Below are positions 38,861 to 46,624 of a stretch of 64,000 nt of DNA, piece by piece. Position 1 is the stretch's first letter. Each line of letters starts with the position of its first letter. Made by a program: the position numbers and the translations under genes. Where the stretch lies: contig JAIXXG010000107.1 of assembly GCA_027490915.1 (NCBI GenBank), positions 19,124 through 83,123 on the forward strand, given 5' to 3'. The DNA comes from Microbacteriaceae bacterium. Its GTDB lineage: Bacteria > Actinomycetota > Actinomycetes > Actinomycetales > Microbacteriaceae. The notes beneath the pieces were generated by a model, which saw only the letters and a program-made list of their open reading frames with translations, searched no databases and was not told the DNA's origin.

Positions 38861-40210
38861 CTAGAACTCGGGAACGTCGACCGCGTCGTCGTGCGCGCTC
38901 GCGAATGCGAGCCGCACGGCTTCGCGCACGTGAAGTGCTGACGCGTCGACGACGGTGCGGTAGCCGAGCCGCGCGGCCTCCGCGGCGCGCTGCGCACCGC
39001 CCGAGACCGCACGGATCTCGCCGGCGAGACTGATCTCTCCGATGGCGGCGAGATGGGCATCCAGCGCCTTCTCGCGACGCGCGCTCGCCACGGCGAGGGC
39101 GATGGCGAGGTCGGCGGCGGGTTCGGTCAGACGGATGCCGCCGACGGTCGAGACGTAGACGTCGAAGCCCGAGAGCGGCATGCCGCAGCGGCGCTCGAGA
39201 ACGGCGAGCAGCATGGCGACGCGCGACGAGTCGACGCCGTTGACGACGCGGCGCGGCTGCGGGGCGTTGGAGGCGACGATGAGCGCCTGCACCTCGACGG
39301 GCAGGGCGCGACGGCCCTCCATGGCGATGGCGACGCACGTGCCGCTCACGGGGGTGCTCGAGCCCGAGCGGAAGAGGATCGACGGGTCGGCGACCTCGGC
39401 GATGCCGTCGCCGGTCATCTCGAAGCAGCCGACCTCGTCGGTCGGGCCGAAGCGGTTCTTGAGCGCGCGCACGAAGCGCAGCGCGGTCTGGCGGTCGCCC
39501 TCGAACTGGCAGACGACGTCGACGAGGTGCTCGAGCAGGCGCGGCCCGGCGATCGTGCCGTCTTTGGTGACGTGGCCGACGAGCACCACAGGAACCTCGC
39601 GCTCTTTCGCCACACGGATCAGCGTCGCCGCGACCTCGCGCACCTGCGAGACCCCGCCGGCGAGCCCGTCGACGAGCGACGACGCCACGGTCTGCACCGA
39701 GTCGACGATGACGAGCCCCGGCTGCACGTCATCGATCTGCCCGAGGATCGTCGCCAGATCGGTCTCCGACGCCAGATAGAGCTCGGGGGTCAGCGCCCCC
39801 GTGCGCTCGGCGCGCAGCCGCACCTGCGCCACCGACTCCTCGGCGCTCACGTACAGCACGCGCTGGCCGAGCCGGGCGGCGCGGGCGGCGACCTCGAGCA
39901 GCAGGGTCGACTTGCCGACCCCCGGCTCGCCCGACAGCAGGATGGCGGCGCCGGGCACGATGCCGCCGCCGAGCACCCGATCGAATTCGGCGATGCCCGT
40001 GGGCGTGTGGCTGGTCTCGCGCGGCTCGATCGACGTGATGGGGCGCGCGGCCCGACCCGCGGCGGGGCGGCTCGCGGCGGTGCGCGGCTGGGCCGGAGCA
40101 TCCTTCTCGATGACCGTGCCCCACTGCTGGCACTCGCCGCAGCGCCCGGCCCACTTCAGGGTCGTCCAGCCGCACTCGGTGCAGACGAAGTTCGCGGTGG
40201 GCTTGGCCAT
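38861..40210 (-). CDS. radA: DNA repair protein RadA
   Basis: A 449-residue ATPase that drives branch migration in recombination. Zinc finger C10/C13/C24/C27, Walker A GEPGVGKST at 94-102, the RadA-specific KNRFG motif (KNRFGPTDEVG) and a C-terminal Lon-like domain (GGIRLTEPAADLAIALAVAS). The ATG at 40208-40210 was chosen because it begins the zinc-finger domain; longer frames lack homology. TATTCT lies 9 nt upstream, and TGTCGGCG 8 nt before that box loosely resembles a PafBC/RecA-NDp site. Confidence 0.96.
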   Translation of the reverse strand: MAKPTANFVCTECGWTTLKWAGRCGECQQWGTVIEKDAPAQPRTAASRPAAGRAARPITSIEPRETSHTPTGIAEFDRVLGGGIVPGAAILLSGEPGVGKSTLLLEVAARAARLGQRVLYVSAEESVAQVRLRAERTGALTPELYLASETDLATILGQIDDVQPGLVIVDSVQTVASSLVDGLAGGVSQVREVAATLIRVAKEREVPVVLVGHVTKDGTIAGPRLLEHLVDVVCQFEGDRQTALRFVRALKNRFGPTDEVGCFEMTGDGIAEVADPSILFRSGSSTPVSGTCVAIAMEGRRALPVEVQALIVASNAPQPRRVVNGVDSSRVAMLLAVLERRCGMPLSGFDVYVSTVGGIRLTEPAADLAIALAVASARREKALDAHLAAIGEISLAGEIRAVSGGAQRAAEAARLGYRTVVDASALHVREAVRLAFASAHDDAVDVPEF

Positions 40211-40312
40211 GGTCGCTACAGAATACGGGCCAGCGCCGACACGGCGGCGGGATGCGCGCTCGCGCCCGACGCCGGTTCGACCCACCCGCTCGCCTGTACT
40301 AAACTCTCCCGC

Positions 40313-40403
40313 GGTGACGTGTCCGAGCGGCCGAAGGTGCAACTCTCGAAAAGTTGTGTGGGTGTTGAGCCCACCGTGGGTTCAAATCCCACCGTCACCG
40401 CCA
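40313..40403 (+). tRNA. tRNA-Ser (CGA), integration target
   Basis: Acceptor GGTGACG/CGTCACC, anticodon arm CAACT-CTCGAAA-AGTTG with anticodon CGA, long variable arm (TGTGGGTGTTGAGCCCACC region), encoded CCA at 40401-40403. Its 3' 27 nt are the left attachment repeat, so the mobile element restores the intact tRNA on integration. Confidence 0.97.
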
Positions 40404-40404
40404 G
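40377..40404 (+). repeat. attL, 28-bp direct repeat
   Basis: Runs from the T-arm side through the CCA of tRNA-Ser (TGGGTTCAAATC...CCGCCAG); identical to 48162-48189. Bases just outside differ on both sides. Confidence 0.95.
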
Positions 40405-40445
40405 CGAGAGCCCCGAGATTCTGCGGAATCCCGGGGCTCTCTCGC
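40404..40445 (+). terminator. Terminator of tRNA-Ser supplied by the element
   Basis: GCGAGAGCCCCG pairs with CGGGGCTCTCTCGC around an AGATTCTGCGGAATC stretch. The chromosome's own terminator now lies beyond attR at 48194-48223. Confidence 0.75.
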
Positions 40446-40449
40446 TGTC

Positions 40450-41565
40450 TTAGGCCTGTTTCCCCCACAGATCCCCCACAACTGTTCGAGTACGCAGCTC
40501 GTCGAGGGCTTCCGAAACAGCATCGAGGTCACCGTCGAACAGGTCGGCGTAGGTGTCGAGGGTCATCGCTGCAGAGGCGTGACCGAGCATCCGCTGGACG
40601 CTCTTGACGTGGGCGCCGGCGCTCACGGCGAGGCTCGCGGCGGTGTGCCGCAGATCGTGGATCGTCACGCGGGGGAAGTCAGGGTCGACCAGCTGCGCTC
40701 GCCGCACCGCGGCCGCGAACCAGCCATCCTGCGAACTCGGGGGAGCGAGGTGGGCGCGGCCGTTGCCGAACACGAGCAGCTCGCGAGACTTGTCCTCGCA
40801 GGCGCGCGCCAGGTGCTCGAGCAGGAACGCCGGCACCGGCACCGACCGGCTCGTGTGTGACTTCGGTGTGCCGACGACGAGCTCACGCCCCACCCGCACG
40901 GCGTTCTCGGTGACCTGCACTCGACGGCGCAGCAGGTCGGTCGACTCGACCCGTAGCGCGATCGCCTCACCCCACCGCAGGCCGGTGTAGGCGAGGAACA
41001 GCACGAGAGGCCCGTGCGTGCCGCTCTCGCGCGCCAGCAGCTCGACCTGGGCCGGGGAGAGGTACGCGCGCTTCTTCGGCGTCTTGCGGGGCAGGTTGAC
41101 CCCGCGGGCGACGTTCGAGGGGAGGCGACGGTCGCGCACGGCATCGTCGAGGATGCCGGCGAGCACGCCGTGCGCCCGCAGCACGCTCGTCGCCGAGAGG
41201 CCGCTCTCGCTCAGGCGTGCGACCCATGCCTCGACGTCGGTGTGTTGCACTCTGCCGATCGGTCGCGCGCCCCAGGTCGGCTCGACGTGCAGGCGCCAGG
41301 CGATCTCGACTGGCCGCAGGGACGAGGGCTTGAGGTGTGTCTGTCGCGCCAACCATTCGACGCCGAGCTCGCCGACTGTCGACCTCGCCGCCCCCGGGTC
41401 GACGTACTCGCCGCGACGCATCGCGACGGTGACCGAGGCGAGGTAGTCCTCTGCGTCGGCCTTCCTCGTGAAGCCGGCCTTCTCGCGTGAGCGTCGATCG
41501 AGGTCGCGGTAGCGCACCTTGTAGCGGCGACCGCTCGAGGTCTCGTACGCCTCGACGCTACCCAT
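40450..41565 (-). CDS. int: Tyrosine integrase of the element
   Basis: A 371-residue phage-type integrase: AP2-like N-terminal arm-binding part (VEAYETSSGRRYKVRYRDLD), core-binding domain (about 65-150) and catalytic domain with R197 (YTGLRWGE), K235, H303 and R306 (HDLRH), H329 (MLGHA) and nucleophile Y339. All catalytic residues are present. ATG 41563-41565 lies 5 nt after the XRE stop, indicating cotranscription. The gene abuts attL and its 3' end contains one arm-type repeat. Confidence 0.95.
   Translation of the reverse strand: MGSVEAYETSSGRRYKVRYRDLDRRSREKAGFTRKADAEDYLASVTVAMRRGEYVDPGAARSTVGELGVEWLARQTHLKPSSLRPVEIAWRLHVEPTWGARPIGRVQHTDVEAWVARLSESGLSATSVLRAHGVLAGILDDAVRDRRLPSNVARGVNLPRKTPKKRAYLSPAQVELLARESGTHGPLVLFLAYTGLRWGEAIALRVESTDLLRRRVQVTENAVRVGRELVVGTPKSHTSRSVPVPAFLLEHLARACEDKSRELLVFGNGRAHLAPPSSQDGWFAAAVRRAQLVDPDFPRVTIHDLRHTAASLAVSAGAHVKSVQRMLGHASAAMTLDTYADLFDGDLDAVSEALDELRTRTVVGDLWGKQA
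40462..40482. repeat. Putative integrase arm site, left
   Basis: A 21-bp sequence CCCCCACAGA-TC-CCCCACAAC, matching 48040-48060 at all but the two central bases and in the same orientation. Lies within the last codons of int. Confidence 0.6.
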
Positions 41566-41570
41566 TCCGG

Positions 41571-42152
41571 CTAGCCCTCTGTCCGCTCGGGGTCGGGAGC
41601 CCACACTTCTCGGTCGTAGTCGAGGAATGAGCCGTAACCCTCGCCGTGCTGCCTCATGAACTCATGCCAGGAGTTCGTGAACAACGAGGGTCCGTCCCAG
41701 TCCACAAAGGGTCCCCAGAAATCGCGCAGGCTCGGCCGCGAAGGGATCTGCAGCCACATTGGGTCAACGCCGAACAGGTCTCGGTAGTTGGCTAGCACCG
41801 CCCTCATTCGGGCCTGTTGGCCGGAAACTCGCGACAGGACGCTGTGGGCCGCTTCCACTTCGATCAGCCCTGAGACGCCGTAGTCCATGAGCACATCCTT
41901 GGCAACGCGTGCGGCATCTCCGCCCGCGTTCACCATCTCAGTTAGCGGTGAGCGAAGGGCCGACGCGATGGCAACCGCCTCGGCGACAGTCACTTTACGG
42001 TTGCCCTTCTCGATCTTGTAGATGGTCGAGCCCTGGAAGCTCAGTCCAGACTCCACCGAGATGCGAGCGGCGAGATCTGCCTGTGAAAGCCCGAGCGCTT
42101 CCCGCTTTACCTTCAGCTGCGCAGCGAACTTCTCGTCGGGGTCGACTGTCAT
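41571..42152 (-). CDS. XRE-family repressor of the element
   Basis: A 193-residue regulator. Residues about 10-68 are a Cro/CI-type HTH (LKVKREALGLSQADLAARI, STIYKIEKGNRKVT). The remaining part (VDPMWLQIPSRPSLRDFWGPFVDW) is not a recognised protease or dimerisation domain. Divergent from the HTH gene at 42252 with a TAGACA...TGTCTA dyad between them, so it probably controls the lytic-type operon. Base composition of its upstream region is AT-richer than the chromosome. Confidence 0.88.
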   Translation of the reverse strand: MTVDPDEKFAAQLKVKREALGLSQADLAARISVESGLSFQGSTIYKIEKGNRKVTVAEAVAIASALRSPLTEMVNAGGDAARVAKDVLMDYGVSGLIEVEAAHSVLSRVSGQQARMRAVLANYRDLFGVDPMWLQIPSRPSLRDFWGPFVDWDGPSLFTNSWHEFMRQHGEGYGSFLDYDREVWAPDPERTEG

Positions 42153-42185
42153 GAATCCATTCTAGCTAATCCCAGATAGTTGAAA

Positions 42186-42204
42186 TAGACAGATTCTGTG
42201 TCTA
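42186..42204. promoter_or_regulatory. Putative operator in divergent control region
   Basis: TAGACA-GATTCTG-TGTCTA dyad in the AT-rich 99-bp region between the repressor and the rightward operon. Likely bound by the XRE protein, an inference from position. Confidence 0.5.
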
Positions 42205-42251
42205 AGATGGCGAAATCAGGAAAGCCAATATCGACATAAGGAGTCGAGCTG

Positions 42252-42461
42252 ATGGAGCGTTACCTCACGCCGCAGCAGGTCTGCGACGAGTTGCTTCCGG
42301 GCATGACGCCGGCACTACTCGCGCAACTTCGCTACCGCGGCACCGGCCCGGAGTACTTCGCTCCGACGCCGCGCAAGATCCTCTACAGCGAGGAGCGTGT
42401 GCGGGCGTGGGTCGAGGCCAGCAGCCGCACGAGCACCGCCGACACGGCGCTCGCCGGATGA
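42252..42461 (+). CDS. Small HTH protein, excisionase/AlpA-like
   Basis: A 69-residue protein. YLTPQQVCDELLPGMTPALLAQLRYRGTGPEYFAPTPR and YSEERVRAWVEASS (both in part) form the winged-HTH of MerR/excisionase-type proteins. AAGGAG lies 8 nt before the ATG. As first gene opposite the repressor, it could direct excision or activate the operon; both are inferred from position. Confidence 0.8.
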   Translation: MERYLTPQQVCDELLPGMTPALLAQLRYRGTGPEYFAPTPRKILYSEERVRAWVEASSRTSTADTALAG

Positions 42462-42500
42462 TCCGCCTCCGGCCCGCACCCCACCGCCCACAAGAAGAAA

Positions 42501-42520
42501 CCCCCGGCGGCAACCGGGGG
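42501..42520 (+). terminator. Attenuator-like hairpin
   Basis: CCCCCGG-CGGCAA-CCGGGGG, between the HTH gene and the next gene, preceded by an A-rich AAGAAGAAA. Could limit read-through. Confidence 0.5.
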
Positions 42521-42549
42521 TCGAGTCCATCGAACGGAGAAAGCGACCA

Positions 42550-42915
42550 ATGAACAATCTCAACCCTACCGCCGAGAGCCCGAATAGGGCACTCATGACC
42601 CGCGCCTACTGCCCCGCCTGGTGCGCAGGCCACCAAGCCGCCGACCCCAACCAGGCCCACGACACCAGCAGCAGTAGCGACGGCTCGACCATCGTCGTCC
42701 ACCGCGGCCGCCTCATCCCACCCACCCTCGGAACCACCAGCATGAGCATGCTCCGCGAGGTCCGCTGGGACACCGAGGGAACCCTCATCGACCGCACCGA
42801 CACTGTCCTCCTCGGCGAGACCCTGCTCCACAGCCCCACCGAGATCACGGCGCTCGCCGAAGCCCTGCACGACCTCGCCACCGTCCTCACCGCCAGCGAC
42901 GGAGCCCGGCGATGA
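42550..42915 (+). CDS. Small DUF6907-like protein
   Basis: A 121-residue protein. The CPAWC...H motif (YCPAWCAGHQ) near residue 19 and the C-terminal EITALAEALHDLATVLTA helix recall DUF6907 proteins found in actinobacterial mobile elements. The Cys/His set might bind zinc. No function known. Its stop overlaps the start of the next gene (ATGA). Confidence 0.65.
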   Translation: MNNLNPTAESPNRALMTRAYCPAWCAGHQAADPNQAHDTSSSSDGSTIVVHRGRLIPPTLGTTSMSMLREVRWDTEGTLIDRTDTVLLGETLLHSPTEITALAEALHDLATVLTASDGARR

Positions 42916-43223
42916 GCGCCACGGTGCCCGTGTTCCCGGCGCCCGATTGGGCTGAGCCGACAGAGAGCGAGGCGGTCGACCGTTTCGACTACACGACAGT
43001 GTTTTGGTCAAGCCGCAACTACTGCACTCACCCGGCATTCCAGGTCAAGCTGTTGAAGGTTGACTCTCTCGAGGACGGTGAGCGCTCGGCCTGCACGACT
43101 GCGGAGATTCAGCGGCAAGGGGGCAGCGTCGAGCTCGAGAATCTGGACGAGCTCGAGCAGGTCATCGCCGCCCTCCAAGCTCTTGCGGCCACATGGCGCA
43201 GCGCGGGACGGGCGGGCGAATGA
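42912..43223 (+). CDS. Hypothetical element protein
   Basis: A 103-residue acidic protein, not recognised. It has alternating strands in the middle (FQVKLLKVDSLEDGERSACTTAEI) and a C-terminal helix (LENLDELEQVIAALQALAATW) similar in kind to the C-terminus of the previous protein, so the two may be distant relatives. Overlaps both neighbours by ATGA. Confidence 0.6.
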   Translation: MSATVPVFPAPDWAEPTESEAVDRFDYTTVFWSSRNYCTHPAFQVKLLKVDSLEDGERSACTTAEIQRQGGSVELENLDELEQVIAALQALAATWRSAGRAGE

Positions 43224-44104
43224 TCAGCGTCGACGAACTCCTCGACCTGTGGTCAATCGACATGAGAGGTCGCGCATACTCCGACAACACGATCGCGAAC
43301 CGGCGCACTGTGGTGCGCTACATGGTCAAGCACACGGGCGCACACCCGGCGACTGTCACTCGCCGCGAGCTCGCCGCCTACCTCGCACGCCCTGGTGTGA
43401 AGCCCGCCTCGAGGCGCGTCTACCTCGTCACCGCACGATCACTGTTCCGGTGGATGGTTGACGAAGGCTTCCGCGACGACGATCCGACCGAGAAAATGCC
43501 TGCTGTCAAGGTTCCCCGACGTCGACCGCGACCGTTCACCCGGGGTCAGATCGAGGCGTTGCTCGAGAGCGGTGCCTACGCGCGCACGCGGGCGATGATC
43601 CTGCTGGGCTACTACCAGGGGTTCCGCCGCTCCTCGATCGCGCGCGTTCATGGCCACGACATTGACTTCGAGGCGGGGACGATTCGCACGGTCGCGAAGG
43701 GCCAGCGCTCGTACGTGTTCCCCCTGCATCCTGTGGTGCGCGATCTGGCATTGACGATGCCCCGCGATGACTGGTGGTTCCCCAGCACAGTCCGACCGGG
43801 CCCTGTGCGACCTGGCACCGTCAGCGACCTAATCGCGGATGCTCGACGTCGCGCCGGCATCAACGACCCCAGCCTGACCGCGCACTCGTTGCGGCATTCG
43901 TTCGGAACACACCTAATCGACAGCGGCACAGACGTGCGCGTGATTCAGCAGCTCATGGGTCACGAATCGCTGTCGACGACCCAGATCTACACCGAGGTCA
44001 GCGACGTACTCGCCCGGGAGGGAATCAAGAACCTCGAGTCGATCACGATTCCAAAGCACTCGGGCCGTTCCGCAGCTGGTCGGCGCTCGCCGAAGGTGGC
44101 CTAA
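43220..44104 (+). CDS. Second tyrosine recombinase (XerD-like)
   Basis: A 294-residue recombinase with SAM-like core-binding domain (about 1-90) and catalytic domain: R136 (YYQGFRRSS), K160, H222 and R225 (AHSLRHSFG), H248 (LMGHES) and Y257. All catalytic residues are intact. It has the compact Xer build without the arm-binding domain of the element's integrase. It may resolve dimers or promote excision; why a 7.8-kb element needs two recombinases is open. ATG overlaps the preceding stop. Confidence 0.92.
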   Translation: MISVDELLDLWSIDMRGRAYSDNTIANRRTVVRYMVKHTGAHPATVTRRELAAYLARPGVKPASRRVYLVTARSLFRWMVDEGFRDDDPTEKMPAVKVPRRRPRPFTRGQIEALLESGAYARTRAMILLGYYQGFRRSSIARVHGHDIDFEAGTIRTVAKGQRSYVFPLHPVVRDLALTMPRDDWWFPSTVRPGPVRPGTVSDLIADARRRAGINDPSLTAHSLRHSFGTHLIDSGTDVRVIQQLMGHESLSTTQIYTEVSDVLAREGIKNLESITIPKHSGRSAAGRRSPKVA

Positions 44105-44108
44105 CTCG

Positions 44109-44654
44109 ATGGGACTCAAGCTCGTGAAGCGGGCCTTCGCAACATTCGCAACCGTCAAGGTCTCCGCAGACGCTCGGAACGTCTTGATCTGGATGGCGCT
44201 CACCGCCCGCGACGACGATGACCCTCCGCGGTACTTCGCCCGCCGAGAGGAGACCTGCTACGCCCTCGGCAGGATGGTGCCCGACGCGCCCGCGCCGGAC
44301 GCTCCCGATCGCGAGCAGATCGCCCGTGAGAGGGCAGCAGCTTTCCAACGGTTGAAGGTGGTCATCGGCGAACTCGTCGCGGCGGGCCTCCTCGAGAGAG
44401 TGAAGCGGGGGCAGCGAAACCAGCGTGCGGAGTACGCCCTCACCTTCCACAGCCCGACCGTGGCAGGTACGCCTGACGTACCCCAATCGAGTACGCCCGA
44501 CGTACCCCACGAGAGTACGTCTGACGTACCCCTGGCGGTACGCCACACGTACCCCCAAGGAGAACTAGGAATCACTAGGAATACAGAACAGGAACAACCC
44601 CCCGTCGTGCGCGCACCTCACTTGCCGTCTGTGGACAGACGAGGAGCAGCATGA
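44109..44654 (+). CDS. Probable replication initiator (winged-HTH, lambda O-like layout)
   Basis: A 181-residue protein. Residues about 10-115 are mostly helical and look like a winged-HTH (VSADARNVLIWMALTARDD, AAAFQRLKVVIGELVAAGLLERV). Residues about 120-150 are an 8-residue repeat (TPDVPQSS, TPDVPHES, TSDVPLAV) whose DNA forms four 18-bp dyad iterons, followed by a locally AT-rich stretch. An initiator with its origin inside its own gene is the arrangement of lambda O. Assignment rests on architecture only. Confidence 0.55.
   Translation: MGLKLVKRAFATFATVKVSADARNVLIWMALTARDDDDPPRYFARREETCYALGRMVPDAPAPDAPDREQIARERAAAFQRLKVVIGELVAAGLLERVKRGQRNQRAEYALTFHSPTVAGTPDVPQSSTPDVPHESTSDVPLAVRHTYPQGELGITRNTEQEQPPVVRAPHLPSVDRRGAA
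44467..44556 (+). repeat. Four 18-bp dyad iterons, candidate replication origin
   Basis: GTACGCCTGACGTACCCC (44467), GTACGCCCGACGTACCCC (44491), GTACGTCTGACGTACCCC (44515) and a diverged GTACGCCACACGTACCCC (44538), spaced 24, 24 and 23 bp. Each unit is itself an inverted repeat GTACG-N5-CGTAC. The sequence just right of them (ACTAGGAATCACTAGGAA and on) is AT-rich for this DNA. Confidence 0.75.
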
Positions 44655-45058
44655 CGCGACCTCCCGAGGGCTACCTCATCCCGGCCACCTCCGTCGTCGT
44701 GCCTGCCCGTATCGCGCGACTGCTGATGGAGCACGCCCTCGAGGGCTTCCGCGTTCGCTGGCACGGCGTCGACCCCGAGCTCGACACCGTCCTCACCGCC
44801 CTCGCCATCGCCGGCCGCCGCTGGGCTCTCGCCAGTACCGACCGCGGAACTGCAGTGGCGGCCGCACCGGAACTCAGCGAACCATCGAATGACTGGCTCT
44901 CAACCACACGAGCAGCCGAACTCCTCGGGGTCACCGACCGAGCAGTCCGCAAAGCTCTCGCCGACAAACGACTCAAGGGTCACCACCGCGGCGGCCGATG
45001 GTGGATCGCCAGGGAAGAGCTCGCGCACTACCGCGCGATCCGAAACCAACACCGCTAA
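44651..45058 (+). CDS. HTH (excisionase-family) protein
   Basis: A 135-residue protein whose C-terminal 60 residues are a MerR/excisionase HTH (LSTTRAAELLGVTDRAVRKA, GGRWWIAREELAHYRA). The N-terminal half (VVVPARIARLLMEHALEGFRV) is not recognised. ATG overlaps the stop of the initiator. It could be a transcription factor for the capsid genes that follow 9 nt later, or a small-terminase-like DNA-binding protein; the latter is speculation. Confidence 0.78.
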   Translation: MTRPPEGYLIPATSVVVPARIARLLMEHALEGFRVRWHGVDPELDTVLTALAIAGRRWALASTDRGTAVAAAPELSEPSNDWLSTTRAAELLGVTDRAVRKALADKRLKGHHRGGRWWIAREELAHYRAIRNQHR

Positions 45059-45067
45059 GGGGAACCC

Positions 45068-46210
45068 ATGAGCAACACACTCCGTCAGCTGCGCGAGCGC
45101 AGCGCCGACCTCAAGGCCCGCGGCCAGGCCATCCTGGACCGCGCCTCCGCCGAGGGCCGCCGAGACCTCACCGCCGACGAGGCCCGCGAAGCCGACCGGA
45201 TCCGCGCCGACCGCTCCGCCGTCAACCAGCAGATCGACCGCATCGTCGACGACATGCTCGGACAGCGCAGCGCCGCACCCACCACCAACGCCCGCACCAG
45301 CACCAGCACCAGCCTCATCCCCTCGTGGCGCGAGTTCGAGGAGAAGCGCTCCGAGCAGCGCGCGATCGGCTCGGGCGCCAGCAGCGGAGGCGTCCTCCTC
45401 GACACCGAGCAGTCCGAACTCTGGTTCGACCGCCTCCGCAACCGCAGCGTGTTCCTCGCCGCGAACCCCCGCACGGTCACCGTCGGCGAGCACGCCGCCC
45501 GATACCCGATCATCACCTCCAGCGTCACCGTCGCCGCCCGCAACGACACCGACGCCATCACCCCCACCGACCCCGGCCTCGACTCCCTCACCCTCGAGCC
45601 CGTCAGTTACGCCGCCATGACCATCGTCTCCAACGAGGTCCTCAAGGACAGCAACGGCCAGGCCCGCGAGATCGTCGAGGCCGACCTGCTCCGACAGTGC
45701 GCCACCAAGCTCGACGCCGACATGTTCAACGGCACCGGTGCAGCCAGCCCGCACCGCATCTACGGCCTCCTCAACGTCTCCGGCATCGAGACCGTCGGAG
45801 CAGCCGGACCCCTCACCCTCGACCTCCTCCTCGAGGTCCAGGCCACTCTCGAGGCCAACGGCGCAGACCGCGACCGCATCGCCTACTTCCTCACCCCCGC
45901 CGACTGGGCCGTCATCCGAGGCATCAAGGATCTGCAGGACCGCTACCTGCTCATGCCCGACCTCGCCACCGACGCCGCCCCGTCCCTCTTCGGATCCCGC
46001 GTCTACGTCAGCGCCAACGTCCCGACCGCCAAGGCGCTCGCCGTGGACCTCGACCAGGTCGTCGTCGGCATCGGCGAGGACGTGGCCCTGGCGTACTCGG
46101 AGGACTTCGCGTTCGACAAGAACTCCACCGCCATCCGCCTCACCACCCGCGTCGACCTCGGGGTCATCAACCCCGAGGCGGTGCACGCGATCACGGGCAT
46201 CACGGCCTAA
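45068..46210 (+). CDS. HK97-type major capsid protein
   Basis: A 380-residue capsid protein. Residues about 1-75 are the helical delta (scaffold) region (LRERSADLKARGQAILDRAS); after a Ser/Thr linker the HK97 fold follows (PIITSSVTVAARNDTDAITP, TIVSNEVLKDSNGQAREIVE, ADMFNGTGAASPHRIYGLL). In HK97 phages the delta region is removed by a head protease; none is encoded here, so it would stay or be cut by a helper enzyme. AAGGGGAACCC precedes the ATG. Confidence 0.92.
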   Translation: MSNTLRQLRERSADLKARGQAILDRASAEGRRDLTADEAREADRIRADRSAVNQQIDRIVDDMLGQRSAAPTTNARTSTSTSLIPSWREFEEKRSEQRAIGSGASSGGVLLDTEQSELWFDRLRNRSVFLAANPRTVTVGEHAARYPIITSSVTVAARNDTDAITPTDPGLDSLTLEPVSYAAMTIVSNEVLKDSNGQAREIVEADLLRQCATKLDADMFNGTGAASPHRIYGLLNVSGIETVGAAGPLTLDLLLEVQATLEANGADRDRIAYFLTPADWAVIRGIKDLQDRYLLMPDLATDAAPSLFGSRVYVSANVPTAKALAVDLDQVVVGIGEDVALAYSEDFAFDKNSTAIRLTTRVDLGVINPEAVHAITGITA

Positions 46211-46624
46211 CGATCGTCACACGCGTGCGTCAACCACACCTCCCGAACGCCTTGTCCATGGGCGAAGGAGGATGGATGGTCGCGGCTGGCCCCTCTGACC
46301 TTTCATGGGGCCGTCAACACCGCACCAGCGCATCGAGGGCCGCCCGGACCAAGATCCGGGCCGGGCGGCCCCACTCTCACCCCCACAACTCGACCCACTC
46401 CACGGCCCACAAGAAGCCACCCTGCCCCTCGGGACCCACACTCGGGGAGACCTGCGGCGTCGACGCACATAGCCCCGCTGATCGGGAGTTTCTTCCGCCC
46501 GTTTTTCAGGATTCTCCCAGGTTGGAAGACCGCGGCCTGTTCCGTTTTTTCTCTCCCCGCACAGGGCTCGGAGCCTGTGGGACAGCGTGGGTCGCGTCAC
46601 GAAACACCTACTGATCGGATCACC
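46211..46624 (+). other. 414-bp non-coding gap between capsid and portal genes
   Basis: No convincing gene. It holds a perfect 11-bp terminator-like hairpin (46337-46371), a second weaker GC hairpin, and T-rich runs (GTTTTTC near 46505 and GTTTTTTC near 46544) uncommon in this DNA. It could contain a terminator, a promoter for the portal gene, a small RNA or a packaging site; nothing in the sequence decides between these. Confidence 0.5.
46337..46371 (+). terminator. Terminator after capsid gene
   Basis: GGGCCGCCCGG (46337-46347) and CCGGGCGGCCC (46361-46371) form a perfect stem about 125 nt past the capsid stop. Confidence 0.65.

Noticed and set aside
40220..40241. PafBC-type DNA-damage promoter of radA
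   Set aside because: TGTCGGCG before TATTCT is suggestive, but the spacing to the consensus is off by about one base and only part of the box matches, so it was not listed as a feature.
44467..44556. CRISPR-like array
   Set aside because: Repeats are 18 bp with only 5-6 bp between them and lie inside an open frame; there are no spacers or cas genes.
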